Source: Alcaligenaceae bacterium
Lineage (GTDB): Bacteria > Pseudomonadota > Gammaproteobacteria > Burkholderiales > Burkholderiaceae_B
Length of the DNA: 42,343 nucleotides
NCBI GenBank assembly: GCA_013416455.1
Contig: JACCES010000023.1
Coordinates: 1-42,343 of the forward strand
Direction: 5' to 3'
Shown here: positions 1 to 9,180 of the stretch, piece after piece
Layout: every line of letters begins with the position of its first letter
How positions within the stretch are numbered: the stretch's first letter is position 1
Program-made: the position numbers and the translations under genes
The notes under the pieces: generated by a model
What the model was told of the DNA's origin: nothing
Seen by the model: the letters and a program-made list of their open reading frames with translations, nothing else
The model's database searches: none

Positions 1-1
1 G

Positions 2-2419
2 GCGAGCCCCGCCACGGCGCCGCCCGCGGCGGTCCGGCCTCCCATGCCCGCGCCCATGTCTCCCCTGGGCGCCTACGCGGCGGCCGCGCAGGCGGCCTAT
101 GGGCCCTCGTTCAGCGGGGGCCCGGTCCCGCCCGCCCCCGTTGCTCCGGCCATGGCGGTTCCACCGGCGACGCCCGCCGGCCCTGCTCAGCCTGCCGCCA
201 CGCCCGCCCGTCAGGCCGGCGCGCCGTTGCGTCCGGGTCAATCGCCAGTGCAGGCTCCGCCCCCCGCACCGTCGCCGATGCCGGAAGAGGGCGGGGAGCC
301 GCAGCCCGGCATCATGGACGCCATCGGCGCCATGCGCGGCGCCCTGGAAACCCGCATCGATGAACTGCTGTGGGGCAATCAGCTGCGCCGCGCCCCGCAG
401 GCGGCCGTTCTGTTCCAGACGCTGCTGGGCTTCGGCTTCAGCACGGCCTTGTTGAGGGCGATGCTCAAGCGGCTTCCAGAGCGGCTTTCCACCCGGGCCG
501 CCTTCCAGTGGGCGCGACAGGAACTGATCGCCCACCTGCCGGTGCCCGCCAGCGAAGACGCGCTATGGAAGCCCGGGCTGGTGCTGGCGCTGGTGGGGCC
601 CACCGGCGTCGGCAAGACCACCACCATCGCCAAGCTGGCGGCGCGTTGTGTGCGCCGCTTCGGTCCCGACAAGCTCGTGCTCATCACCACCGACACGTAC
701 CGCATCGGTGCGCATGAGCAGCTCAAGATCTATGGCCAGATGCTGCGCGCGCCCGTGCATGTGGTGCGCACGGCCGACGAACTGCGCAATGTCGTGCAGG
801 GCATCAGGCCAGACCAGATCGTGCTGATAGACAACGTCGGCATCAGCCAGCGCGACCGCTACATCGGCGAACAAGCGGCACTGCTGGCGGCGGCGGGGCG
901 GGACGTGACGCGCCTGCTGGTGCTGAACGCGGCCAGCCACGGCGAGACCCTGGACGAAGTGGCCCGCAGCTATGCCGCGGATGGCGGTACGCCCCTGCGA
1001 GGCTGCATCATCACCAAGGTCGATGAAGCCACGCGGCTGGGCGCCGCTCTGGACACCACATTGCGCTACCGGCTGCCCATCCACTATGTATCGATCGGCC
1101 AGAAGGTACCGGAACATCTGGTTTTCCTGCAGGCGGCTGAGCTGATCGACCAGGCGCTCACCCACGCGCCATCGGCGCGCACCCTTTATGCACCGACGGA
1201 AGCCGACTTCGCGGCGCTCATGGCCATGTCGCGCCAGCAGGAAACCGCCGATCCGGCGGCGGCCGATCCCCGCGGACAGCATATGCGGATGCTGCCACGG
1301 CTCCTGTCCATGGCGGCTGGCGGCGCGGCCGACCTGACCGCCGACGACCTTCGCGACGGTTGCGAGTTCATCGACGAACTGGTCTGCTCTTCCGAAGCCT
1401 ACGATCTATGGCGCAGCCATACCGCGGCCGACGGCAATCGCGCGCCGCTGGAATCATGGGTGCGCCACATGCTGCGCATCGTGCAGAACGAATGGAGCGA
1501 CTCCGGCCACAAGCATCTGCTTGCCGTTCATGATCAGGTGGCGTTGCGCGCGGCGGGGGAATCCCCAGCGACGTTGCGCGCGACGCTGCTCCTGGACGAA
1601 CATGGGACCCCGCTTTCCTCGCCCATGCAGCAGCTGGCGCTGCAGGGCGGCTGGCTTTCGTCCTGCGGCCTGACGCGGCCCCGCGCGCCGGCGCTGCGCG
1701 ACGCCCTGCTGCACCAGATGGACTGGCTGCGGCAGCATGCCTCCGATCTTCCCATCGTTCATCTCTTCGAGGGCGCCAGCCCGGCGTTGCTGCGTGAACT
1801 GGCCGCCACTGAGCTGCATTGGGTCGCGCAAGTGCCCGCCATCTTGCGTGTGTACATGGAAGACGGTTCGACGACGGCTCAGGCGCTGGCCAAAACCCTG
1901 CCGCATCACCCCGCCGCCGACCCGGACTATCTCTTCGCGCTGGCCGAAGTGGCCGGCGCGCCCGCCGCCGATCGGGCCTTGTGGGTGGCCGGCACACCCG
2001 TCACCCTCACGGCCCGGGGCCAGGAGCCCCTCGCGTTGCGGATGGTCTCCGCGCGTCTGGTGGATAGAAGCACCGGCAAGGTGGTGAAGAGCGCCATCGG
2101 GCTGCATCCCTCTCTCGACCTGCCGATAGACAGGCTGGCTTCCTGGCTCGTCGTGAAAACGGAATCTCGCGAAGCCATGCGGCATGCCGCCGCCGCCTGG
2201 GCGCTGCTGTCAACGCGTGACGGCCAGGATGCCCTGCAGCACAAGGCGCTGCTGTCCGCGCAGGCCGGGCTGGCCGCCTGGCAGCTGCGCAAGAGCCCCC
2301 TGGCTGCCCGCAGCCGCCAGGTGGCGGCTCTCATGCTGGGCAGGAAGGAGCTCTCGGCGGCAACGGCGACACAGGCCGCGCTCAAGCTTTTCACGCTCAA
2401 GGAAATGATGGCGGCTTGA
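2..2419 (+). CDS. flhF: Flagellar biosynthesis GTPase FlhF (5' end outside window)
   Basis: SRP-family GTPase that acts at the membrane in flagellum placement and assembly. The frame is open to the window edge with no stop, and the normal FlhF N-terminus is missing, so the gene is 5'-partial and the ATG at 44 is not its start. Counting from that ATG, residues 20-85 are a Pro/Ala-rich linker and residues 90-170 an N-domain-like helical region. The G domain shows the P-loop GPTGVGKTTT (185-194), TTDTYRIGA (215-223) and ITKVDEATRLG (322-332). The motif usually read as DTxG is DNVG here (263-266). About 390 residues follow the G domain, far beyond ordinary FlhF; I recognise no domain in them. No flhG follows: a terminator and the IclR-TAXI gene come next on the other strand. 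The family call is certain. The role of the extension is unknown. Confidence 0.95.
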   Translation, partial: ASPATAPPAAVRPPMPAPMSPLGAYAAAAQAAYGPSFSGGPVPPAPVAPAMAVPPATPAGPAQPAATPARQAGAPLRPGQSPVQAPPPAPSPMPEEGGEPQPGIMDAIGAMRGALETRIDELLWGNQLRRAPQAAVLFQTLLGFGFSTALLRAMLKRLPERLSTRAAFQWARQELIAHLPVPASEDALWKPGLVLALVGPTGVGKTTTIAKLAARCVRRFGPDKLVLITTDTYRIGAHEQLKIYGQMLRAPVHVVRTADELRNVVQGIRPDQIVLIDNVGISQRDRYIGEQAALLAAAGRDVTRLLVLNAASHGETLDEVARSYAADGGTPLRGCIITKVDEATRLGAALDTTLRYRLPIHYVSIGQKVPEHLVFLQAAELIDQALTHAPSARTLYAPTEADFAALMAMSRQQETADPAAADPRGQHMRMLPRLLSMAAGGAADLTADDLRDGCEFIDELVCSSEAYDLWRSHTAADGNRAPLESWVRHMLRIVQNEWSDSGHKHLLAVHDQVALRAAGESPATLRATLLLDEHGTPLSSPMQQLALQGGWLSSCGLTRPRAPALRDALLHQMDWLRQHASDLPIVHLFEGASPALLRELAATELHWVAQVPAILRVYMEDGSTTAQALAKTLPHHPAADPDYLFALAEVAGAPAADRALWVAGTPVTLTARGQEPLALRMVSARLVDRSTGKVVKSAIGLHPSLDLPIDRLASWLVVKTESREAMRHAAAAWALLSTRDGQDALQHKALLSAQAGLAAWQLRKSPLAARSRQVAALMLGRKELSAATATQAALKLFTLKEMMAA

Positions 2420-2472
2420 CCACGCGCCAAAGCGCAAGCCTCGACGCGCCGCAGGCGCCCCTGCATTGTGGC

Positions 2473-2505
2473 GAAGAAGCTCCGGCCGACAGGCCGGAGT
2501 TCTTC
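2473..2505. terminator. Hairpin between convergent flhF and the IclR-TAXI gene
   Basis: GAAGAA-G-CTCCGGCC pairs with GGCCGGAG-TTCTTC around the loop GACA, giving 14 paired bases with one bulged G. The A-rich and T-rich outer arms give a short U-run-like edge in either direction. It lies between two convergent genes, as expected of a bidirectional terminator. Confidence 0.6.
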
Positions 2506-2520
2506 ACATCAGATCCTGGA

Positions 2521-4152
2521 TCAGATGTCGGCCAGTTCCGAGAAGAAGCGGGCGGCGCCCGGGTGTCGCGGGGCGGTTAAAGCCTCACTGGCGAAATCCT
2601 TGTCCAGACGGCGGTAGACGGATGACATCTGAGCCAGGTTTTCCCGCTGTTCAAACAATGCGCGTGTCAGTTCGTACACTTCTTCCTCTGGGCGGTCGGC
2701 CGCGCATACCAGCACTGTCCGCACGCAGAGCAGGGGGGTGTCCCTGACGAGCCAGCGGGGAAGAACCGACTGCGCAATCGTGCTGCGATGATAGCCGGGG
2801 TTCAATCCCACGAATTGATCAAGCGTGTCGTCTTCCAGCGTCAGCAGACGGGCGCCGCCGCCTTCTTCCAGTTCCCGCACCAGGGGGTTCTCCAGCCCAC
2901 TCAGCCAGCAAAGCGCGTCGATCGTGCCGGCTTCAAAGTGGCGTTTTCCTTCTGGATAGCTCAGGAAGAACAGGTTGGGCCCTTTGCCGGGGATGGCGTG
3001 CGTGCGGCGAAGATAGCGACTCAAATCATCAAAAATCAGTGCGGCGGAGAATCCCTGCTCCCCAGGTGAAACACGCAACTCCGCGAGATCGGCCATGGAC
3101 CGAAGATGTGCACCCTTTCGGGCAATGAGCAGCAGATGCAGTTCCGACAGGCTCATGATGGAACGCAGATTGTTCAAAGGCCTGACAAACGGACCCCGGC
3201 CGTGGTAGGCATCAAACAGGCTGGATGACGTCGTGAGCCCATAGGCGCCCAGACCTTTTCCGAGCGCTTCCAGGTTGCGGGCCCCACCACCCAGCGCCGG
3301 CGCCACAGAAACACGCGGCAGATGCTGCAGGAGAATCTGATTGATCAACCCGATTGCGTCTCCCCAGGTGCCAGAGCTGGACCCGCCGAGAAAACGGGCG
3401 CCCAGGCTGGCGGAGATGCGCCAGCAGGCTTGCTGGACCTGTTCTCCGTACAGTTTTCCCTGGCCATCGCCGAACCGGTGCAAGGGGACCACGATGCCTA
3501 GACTGCCTACGCAATTTCCCCTCGCATCATTGATTATCGCGGCCACCATCATGGCGGATTCCACTTCGGTGGAACGCAGAATCGCATACCCAGAGTGCCG
3601 GGCCGCATCGAGTGCAAGGAGTTTGTCCGGCGTCATGCGCGAGCCGACCGCCTGAAGGGTTTCCTGCCGGTGGTGATTCGCCAGACTGGCCAATATGGCG
3701 ATGCCGCAGGCGCTGTCCGTAAGTGTTTCGGCGCGGCCGAGCGGTGCTATATAACGGGATGCGTGGGCGGATTCAATTTCCGAAATGTAAGCGACACGCC
3801 GCGTGTCATCATCGTACAGTGCCAGCCACACACTTTCACCGGTATTCTCGGAGAGTTCCCGCATGATCGGCGAGGCAACCTGATTCAGGTTGTTTCTCTG
3901 CATCACGGCGGCTGCCAGACGGGTGAATTCAAAACCTATGGTGTATTCTTGCTCGTCGGGAGCCTGTGCAACGAAACCTTCGCTTTTCAGCGTATATAAC
4001 AGGCGGTGAATAGTACTGGGAGGCAGACCAAGCGAGGAGCCCAGCTCGCGGACGCCCCACCTGTCCTGTCGGTCGACAAAAGCACGCAAAGTATGCAAGG
4101 CCTTGGCAACAGCGGCGACGACGTAACTGGGCTGTCGTGTGGGTTTGGTCAT
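2521..4152 (-). CDS. IclR-family regulator fused to a TAXI (TRAP receptor-like) domain
   Basis: A 543-residue protein with two parts. Residues 10-75 are an IclR winged helix-turn-helix (recognition region near 33-55) and residues 80-252 an IclR effector domain, which ends in the usual GSLGI.VPLHRF and ISASLGARF signatures. Residues 253-541 match the TAXI family of TRAP-transporter receptors: GGSSSGTW near the start, GGARNLEALGKG (288-299), a PGEQGFSA segment (363-370), EEEVYELTRALFE (489-501) and the terminal RHPGAARFF (529-537). There is no signal peptide, so this receptor-like domain is cytoplasmic. Ordinary IclR proteins have about 250-280 residues. It is the last minus-strand gene of the catabolic cluster, 91 bp after the Bug gene, and probably regulates that cluster. 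A periplasmic-receptor fold used as a second ligand sensor is my inference. The start is ATG with no strong ribosome binding site. Confidence 0.9.
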   Translation of the reverse strand: MTKPTRQPSYVVAAVAKALHTLRAFVDRQDRWGVRELGSSLGLPPSTIHRLLYTLKSEGFVAQAPDEQEYTIGFEFTRLAAAVMQRNNLNQVASPIMRELSENTGESVWLALYDDDTRRVAYISEIESAHASRYIAPLGRAETLTDSACGIAILASLANHHRQETLQAVGSRMTPDKLLALDAARHSGYAILRSTEVESAMMVAAIINDARGNCVGSLGIVVPLHRFGDGQGKLYGEQVQQACWRISASLGARFLGGSSSGTWGDAIGLINQILLQHLPRVSVAPALGGGARNLEALGKGLGAYGLTTSSSLFDAYHGRGPFVRPLNNLRSIMSLSELHLLLIARKGAHLRSMADLAELRVSPGEQGFSAALIFDDLSRYLRRTHAIPGKGPNLFFLSYPEGKRHFEAGTIDALCWLSGLENPLVRELEEGGGARLLTLEDDTLDQFVGLNPGYHRSTIAQSVLPRWLVRDTPLLCVRTVLVCAADRPEEEVYELTRALFEQRENLAQMSSVYRRLDKDFASEALTAPRHPGAARFFSELADI

Positions 4153-4243
4153 GCGAGATGGGCGGTACGGAAAAAGGGGGGCTGATCAGGCGATTCGATC
4201 GGCGAGAACTGGCCATTGTACAGGCGGCGCCCTGTTCTTCCCA

Positions 4244-5221
4244 TTATTCCACCTGTGCGCCACTCGCTTTGATGATGTCCGCATATTGCTCAATGTCCTC
4301 GTTCAGCAGATCGCGGAATTCGGGAGCTGTATAGTCGGAAGATACCGTCAGGCCAAACTCCTTGAGTTGTTCGATCACCGCGGGTCGCGCCACTATGTTG
4401 CGGATCTCGGTGTTTATCCGTTCAGTCAGGTCAGTGGGCATGCCTGATGGCCCGAGGAACCCGAACCAGAGGTTGACGCCATAGTCCGGTACGCCCGATT
4501 CCGCGATGGTCGGGAGATCCGGCAACATGTCCGACCGCGCATGGCTGCTTATTGCGAGCGCCCGCAATTGGTTGTTGCGCACCGGCGGCAACAGTGCCGT
4601 TGCGCTGTCTATCGCCATGTCTACACGTCCGGCGATCAGATCAGGAAGATACTGGCTCGTGCCTTTATAGGGTACGTGCATCAATTCGAGGTCCGCTTTG
4701 GCTTGCAGCTGCTCGACGGCCAGATGGCTGGAAGAGCCGTTGCCGGCCGAAGCATACTTCAGTTTGTCGGGGTTCTTTCTTACATCGTTCATCAGTTCCT
4801 CCGCCGAGTGGTAGGGCAGGGAGGGATGAATGACGAACATTTGCGTCATATTGCCAATGACGGCGAGAGGCGTGAAGCTTTTGACGGGATCGAAGGGCAG
4901 GGACTTGTACAGAGTGGCATTGATTGCATGAGCCGAAGTCAGGAAGATCAGCGTGTTTCCGTCCGCCGGGGCTCGCGCCACCAGTTCGGCGGCGATATTG
5001 CCCCCCGCGCCGGGTCTGTTTTCAACGATGAACTGCTGGCCGAGGGCTTCTCCCAGTTGTTGAGCCAAATACCGGGCGATGACATCGGTGGCGCCGCCCG
5101 CGGACCAGCCGACGATGATGTGTACCGGTTTTTCCGGCCATGTCGCCGCCGCTGCGGCGCCCGGTTGAATTGCGATGCCGGTCAGAAGAATGAATGTGAG
5201 GCATAGCGAACGCAATTTCAT
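4244..5221 (-). CDS. Bug-family tripartite tricarboxylate transporter substrate-binding protein
   Basis: A periplasmic solute receptor of 325 residues, the normal family length. A Sec signal peptide (about residues 1-26, ending in AAAA) is followed by WPEKPVHIIVGWSAGGATD and the ligand-loop motif RPGAGGNIA typical of Bug proteins. The segment VPYKGTSQYLPDLIAGRVD is also characteristic. AAGGAG lies 8 nt before the ATG. It sits between HyuB (151 bp gap) and the IclR-TAXI gene. A TATAAA box on the minus strand (5248-5243) may mark its own promoter, but I see no convincing -35. No TctA/TctB membrane subunits are encoded in the window, so the receptor must use distant permease genes or act as a sensor. 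The ligand is unknown: a carboxylate or an intermediate of the neighbouring pathway would fit. Confidence 0.93.
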   Translation of the reverse strand: MKLRSLCLTFILLTGIAIQPGAAAAATWPEKPVHIIVGWSAGGATDVIARYLAQQLGEALGQQFIVENRPGAGGNIAAELVARAPADGNTLIFLTSAHAINATLYKSLPFDPVKSFTPLAVIGNMTQMFVIHPSLPYHSAEELMNDVRKNPDKLKYASAGNGSSSHLAVEQLQAKADLELMHVPYKGTSQYLPDLIAGRVDMAIDSATALLPPVRNNQLRALAISSHARSDMLPDLPTIAESGVPDYGVNLWFGFLGPSGMPTDLTERINTEIRNIVARPAVIEQLKEFGLTVSSDYTAPEFRDLLNEDIEQYADIIKASGAQVE

Positions 5222-5372
5222 GAGACGTCTCCTTGTATATGGTTTATAAGCATGTACGCCACAAAGAAGCCATTCCTGCGCGACGGGAGGCCGCTTCGGA
5301 GAGGGTTCCAGGCCGGCGGCGGTTATGCCTTGCTTTCGACTTGCTGCATGAGTGCTGTATGTTTCCTTCCGG

Positions 5373-7031
5373 TCAGCCCAGAGCCGTGGCTGTTTCGTTC
5401 TGGGTGATCAGGCCATTCTTGATGTCGGCCCGGTGTGCCTGGGCGCTGCGTGCAGCCGGATCACCGTAACCGCCGCCGCCGGGGAGAACCAGCGAGAGGC
5501 GGTCTCCGGGGTTCAGTTCGAATTGCGTGCCGAGCTTGATTTCCTTTCCGTTCAGGCTTGCTTGAGGTTCGGCCCCTTCCTCGCCGCCAAGCACGCCATA
5601 GATTGGAACGCCGAAACGTCCGCCCCGTATGCTTGTCATAATGGGCCCTTGCAGTTGGGCGTCCTCCCGGACCTTGATGATCACCCGCTGTCCGAGCCCC
5701 CCTCTGTATTGGCCGCTTCCGGCGGAATCCATTGCAAGCTCCTTCATTTCAAAAATGAGAGGGGAATCCGCTTCGACGACTTCGACCGGAATGTGCGCCA
5801 CATTCGCCGGATACGATACGCAGGAAATTCCGTCGCGTTGTCCGCGCGCACCCAGCCCGCCTGTAAAGGTGATGACGGTATAAAAGGTTTTTCCATCGGC
5901 ATGGCGGCCATTGAAGTTTCCGTACCAGAGCGGGGTCGAGCCGCTGCCCGCCAGAACGCGTTCCGGTACGGCTTTTGCAAGACATTGCATGATCAGCTCG
6001 GGCAGCATGTGCGCGATGATGGTGCGCCCCCACGTCGGCGCCGGGAACGTGGCATTCAGCACAGAGCCTTCCGGAGCCTGGATGGAGATGGCCCCAATGC
6101 ATCCCTCGTTGTTGGGAACGGCGGGGTCGAGCAGGCATTTCAATGGATACACCGAATAAGAGCGGGTCATGTTCAGTGTCACGTTGACCGCCCGGGCGAT
6201 CTGCGGTGATGTACCCGAGAAGTCCAGCCGCATGTCGCTGCCGTCGATGTTGATGGACAATGCCAATATCAATGGATGGGGATGCCCGGCAATGTCGTTC
6301 AAGGTCATGCGGCTTTGGTAGATTCCGTCCGGAAGTTCCGCGATTGCCGCGCGCATACTGGCGCCGGAGCGTTCGATGATTTCGTTGCCGACCGGCACAA
6401 GATCGCTTTCATCGAGCTCTTCCATGGTTTCCAGCAGACGCTTCGCAGCCGCATGGCATGCCGAAACCTGCGCGCGGAGATCGCCAATTATCTTGTCGGG
6501 CTCCATGACATTGGCGCGTATGAAGCCGAGTGTCGTTTCACAAAACCGGCCTTGCCGCACGAGCGGCGTGATCGGTATCTTGAGACCTTCTTCGTAGACA
6601 TTGCGGCTTTCCAGTGTGGCAATGCGGCCGCCCATGTTGAGGTGGTGAACCACCACAAGTACGTAGGCAACCAGGCGCCCATGGAGAAACACGGGGGCTG
6701 CGACGGTGATGTCGATCAGGTGCCCGCTGGCCAGCCAGGGGTCATTGGTAATGTAGACATCACCTTCCCGGGCATTGGAGAATCCCGGGTCCGTCAGGAA
6801 GTTGGGGATCGTGTAGGGCAGGATGCCCAGCAGCCCCGGTGTCGATTGTGTCGATTGAGCAAGCATGCGGCCTTTCCGGTCGAATACTGCGCATGCATAG
6901 TCATGAAAATCGCGTATGACCGTGGAAAATGATGTCCGCACCAGTGTTGTCGCGGCTTCGTCCACCGAGTTGATCATCCTTCTCCACATGAGCTCGATAT
7001 CGTGGGCGGTGGAGTCTTGCGGTTTGTCCAT
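5373..7031 (-). CDS. Hydantoinase B/oxoprolinase family protein (HyuB-like)
   Basis: A 552-residue protein of the HyuB family, the usual partner of HyuA in ATP-dependent hydrolysis of cyclic amides (hydantoins, 5-oxoproline) or in acetone-carboxylase-like enzymes. The N-terminus shows ELMWRRMINSVDEAA, then GDVYITNDPWLASGHL, which is strongly conserved. The C-terminus has GGLGQRVIIKV and ends in LVLPGGGGYGDPAAR. The start ATG has AAGGAAAG upstream and lies 9 nt after the hyuA-like stop, so the two are cotranscribed and probably form one enzyme complex. The substrate cannot be inferred from sequence. Cyclic imides, hydantoins and oxoproline analogues are candidates. Confidence 0.92.
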   Translation of the reverse strand: MDKPQDSTAHDIELMWRRMINSVDEAATTLVRTSFSTVIRDFHDYACAVFDRKGRMLAQSTQSTPGLLGILPYTIPNFLTDPGFSNAREGDVYITNDPWLASGHLIDITVAAPVFLHGRLVAYVLVVVHHLNMGGRIATLESRNVYEEGLKIPITPLVRQGRFCETTLGFIRANVMEPDKIIGDLRAQVSACHAAAKRLLETMEELDESDLVPVGNEIIERSGASMRAAIAELPDGIYQSRMTLNDIAGHPHPLILALSINIDGSDMRLDFSGTSPQIARAVNVTLNMTRSYSVYPLKCLLDPAVPNNEGCIGAISIQAPEGSVLNATFPAPTWGRTIIAHMLPELIMQCLAKAVPERVLAGSGSTPLWYGNFNGRHADGKTFYTVITFTGGLGARGQRDGISCVSYPANVAHIPVEVVEADSPLIFEMKELAMDSAGSGQYRGGLGQRVIIKVREDAQLQGPIMTSIRGGRFGVPIYGVLGGEEGAEPQASLNGKEIKLGTQFELNPGDRLSLVLPGGGGYGDPAARSAQAHRADIKNGLITQNETATALG

Positions 7032-7040
7032 GATCTTTCC

Positions 7041-9131
7041 TTAAGCTACCGTGAGGATGAGTGTTCCGTGCGAATTTAATTCGAAGGAGCCGCCAGGCCC
7101 GACGAGAACCGTGGTTTCCCGGTCTTCGATGAACGCTGGGCCGACATGGAGGGTGCCGGGGGCAAGCTGGTCCCGTGCAAACACAGCGCATTCCAGTGTC
7201 CCCGTCTGTGGTCCGAAATAAGCCGTACGATATTTGGCCGGGCCTGCCGCTATGCCTGCCGCATGCAAGGAACGGGGTTCGAACTGAACGTCGGAACGGC
7301 GGCGGGCAATGGTGACGCGAGCATTGACGATATCGATGGGGACGTCATCGTAGACCCGGCCGTAGCGGGTGCGATACATGTGTTCGAACTGATCGCGCAA
7401 ATAGGCATCGAGCCCATGGTCGGTTTCGTCTGAGGAAGGCAGCGCGACGGTCACGTTGTAGCCTTGGCCGCGATAGCGCAGATCGACACCGGGCTTGGAG
7501 ACAATGTCGTGATCTTCCGTTTCGAGCACTTTGCAGATTTCCTCTTCCATTCTGCGGATTTGTTTCAGCAGCGCGGGCGTATCGAGTTCATCCAGAGATT
7601 GGCGATAGCTGCGCACTTGATTCGCGGCAAGATCTTCGATCAGCATGCCGAAGGCGGACATGACCCCCGCGCCGGGCGGTACGATGATCTTGCGGATCCC
7701 GAGCTTGCTTGCCAGGCCATAGGCATGAACCGGGCCGGCGCCACCGTAGGCAACCATGGTCAGGCGGCCGGCGTCTTCCCCGCGTTCCGCCAGATGCAGC
7801 CTGGCCGCCGCCGCCATATCCTCGTTTGCAATATCATGGACGCGATAGGCCGCATCCAATGTGGCCATGCTCATGGGCTCGGCGAGATTGCGGTGGATGG
7901 CGGCTTCTGCGGCATCCCGGTCCAGGATCAGGCTGCCGCCCAGGAAATTGTTCGGATCCAGATAACCGAGCATGACATCGGCGTCGGTGACAGTCGGTTT
8001 CCGGCCCCCCTTTCCGTAGCAGGCCGGGCCCGGTGAAGCGCCTGCGCTTTGCGGCCCCACCGTCAGCAGACCCAGCCTGTCGATGTGCCCTATGCTGCCG
8101 CCTCCGGTACCTATTTCAAGGAGGTCGAGCACCGGCACGTTGATGGCGAGCCCCGAGCCCCGTTTGAAATGATGCATTCTCGCGGCTTCGTATTCGTCCG
8201 TTACGAGCGCTTCTCCGTCGACGACAGTACATAGTTTGGCTGTGGTGCCGCCCATGTCGAAGCACAGCAGGTCGTTTTCGCCAGTGCGCTCGGCCCACCA
8301 TCTGGCGGCTGCGACGCCACCCGCCGGCCCCGATTCCAGCATGCGTACAGGGTGTTGGCAAGCCGATTCCTTGCCGACTACACCGCCGCCGGATTGCATG
8401 ATGAACAGGGATCCGGTGAAATCGCGATCATCCAAACCTCGGGTGATGCGATCGAGATATGCGCCGACGACCGGTTTGACATAAGCATTGGCGGTCGTTG
8501 TGCTCGTGCGTTCATACTCACGGATTTGCGGCAGGATCTCGCTGGAGATGGATACGGACAAGCCGGGCGCGAGTTCCTTGAGCATGCATTCAATATGCCG
8601 TTCGTTCTCATCATTGGCATGGGCGTTGAGAAGGCATATCGCGATTGACGTCACCTCTTCCTTGAGGAAGAATTCGACGATGTCTTCGAGCTGCCCCCTG
8701 TCGGGGGAAGCGAGGACCGAGCCGTCCGATAGCGTCCGTTCAGAGATCTCTCTGCGCAGGTACCGGGGCACCAGGGGCTCTGGAAATTCCAGTTGGAGAT
8801 CGTAGACGTCGTAGCGCAGACCGTTGCGCATCTCTAGAACGTCGCGGAAGCCTTCCGTGGTGATCAAGCCGGTCCGATGGCCCTTGCGTTCGATCAGGGC
8901 ATTGATGACGAGCGTCGTGCCATGTACGAAGGTCGAGCAATCCCGCACCGGTAGATTGTGCAGTGTATCCAGGCTGTCCAGGCCATTCATGATGCCTTGC
9001 GACGGATCCGCCGGTGTGGTGAGCGTCTTTTCCAGCCAGATTCTTCCCGACGAGGGGTCTATTGCGACAAAGTCGGTAAAAGTCCCGCCAATATCGGTGC
9101 CGACCTGCATATTCCGCGCTTGCATAGTCAT
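7041..9131 (-). CDS. Hydantoinase/oxoprolinase family protein (HyuA-like ATPase subunit)
   Basis: An ASKHA-fold ATP-dependent subunit. It shows the phosphate-binding motif TDIGGTFTDF at the N-terminus, HGTTLVINALIERKG, SGPAGGVAAAR, a second phosphate motif FDMGGTTAK and the adenosine-region motif YGGAGPVHAYGLA. The length of about 696 residues is normal. The start is uncertain. The reading frame can be extended to a TTG at 9143 with no ribosome binding site. I chose the ATG at 9131, which has a GGA about 10 nt upstream. ATGs at 9125 and 9110 are alternatives, and the last would give MQVGTDIGGTFTD, typical of family N-termini. HyuB follows 9 nt downstream. Confidence 0.92.
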   Translation of the reverse strand: MTMQARNMQVGTDIGGTFTDFVAIDPSSGRIWLEKTLTTPADPSQGIMNGLDSLDTLHNLPVRDCSTFVHGTTLVINALIERKGHRTGLITTEGFRDVLEMRNGLRYDVYDLQLEFPEPLVPRYLRREISERTLSDGSVLASPDRGQLEDIVEFFLKEEVTSIAICLLNAHANDENERHIECMLKELAPGLSVSISSEILPQIREYERTSTTTANAYVKPVVGAYLDRITRGLDDRDFTGSLFIMQSGGGVVGKESACQHPVRMLESGPAGGVAAARWWAERTGENDLLCFDMGGTTAKLCTVVDGEALVTDEYEAARMHHFKRGSGLAINVPVLDLLEIGTGGGSIGHIDRLGLLTVGPQSAGASPGPACYGKGGRKPTVTDADVMLGYLDPNNFLGGSLILDRDAAEAAIHRNLAEPMSMATLDAAYRVHDIANEDMAAAARLHLAERGEDAGRLTMVAYGGAGPVHAYGLASKLGIRKIIVPPGAGVMSAFGMLIEDLAANQVRSYRQSLDELDTPALLKQIRRMEEEICKVLETEDHDIVSKPGVDLRYRGQGYNVTVALPSSDETDHGLDAYLRDQFEHMYRTRYGRVYDDVPIDIVNARVTIARRRSDVQFEPRSLHAAGIAAGPAKYRTAYFGPQTGTLECAVFARDQLAPGTLHVGPAFIEDRETTVLVGPGGSFELNSHGTLILTVA

Positions 9132-9180
9132 GTGTCGATCCAATTATCAAAATGCGTAATGTTGAAGGGCATGAATGCTG

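Noticed and set aside
563-1282. Long minus-strand open frame opposite flhF
   Set aside because: High-GC shadow of flhF: no ribosome binding site, no recognisable family, and the plus-strand frame is clearly the gene.
2420-2520. flhG or fliA expected after flhF
   Set aside because: Only about 100 bp with a terminator hairpin is present before the convergent regulator gene; no gene fits.
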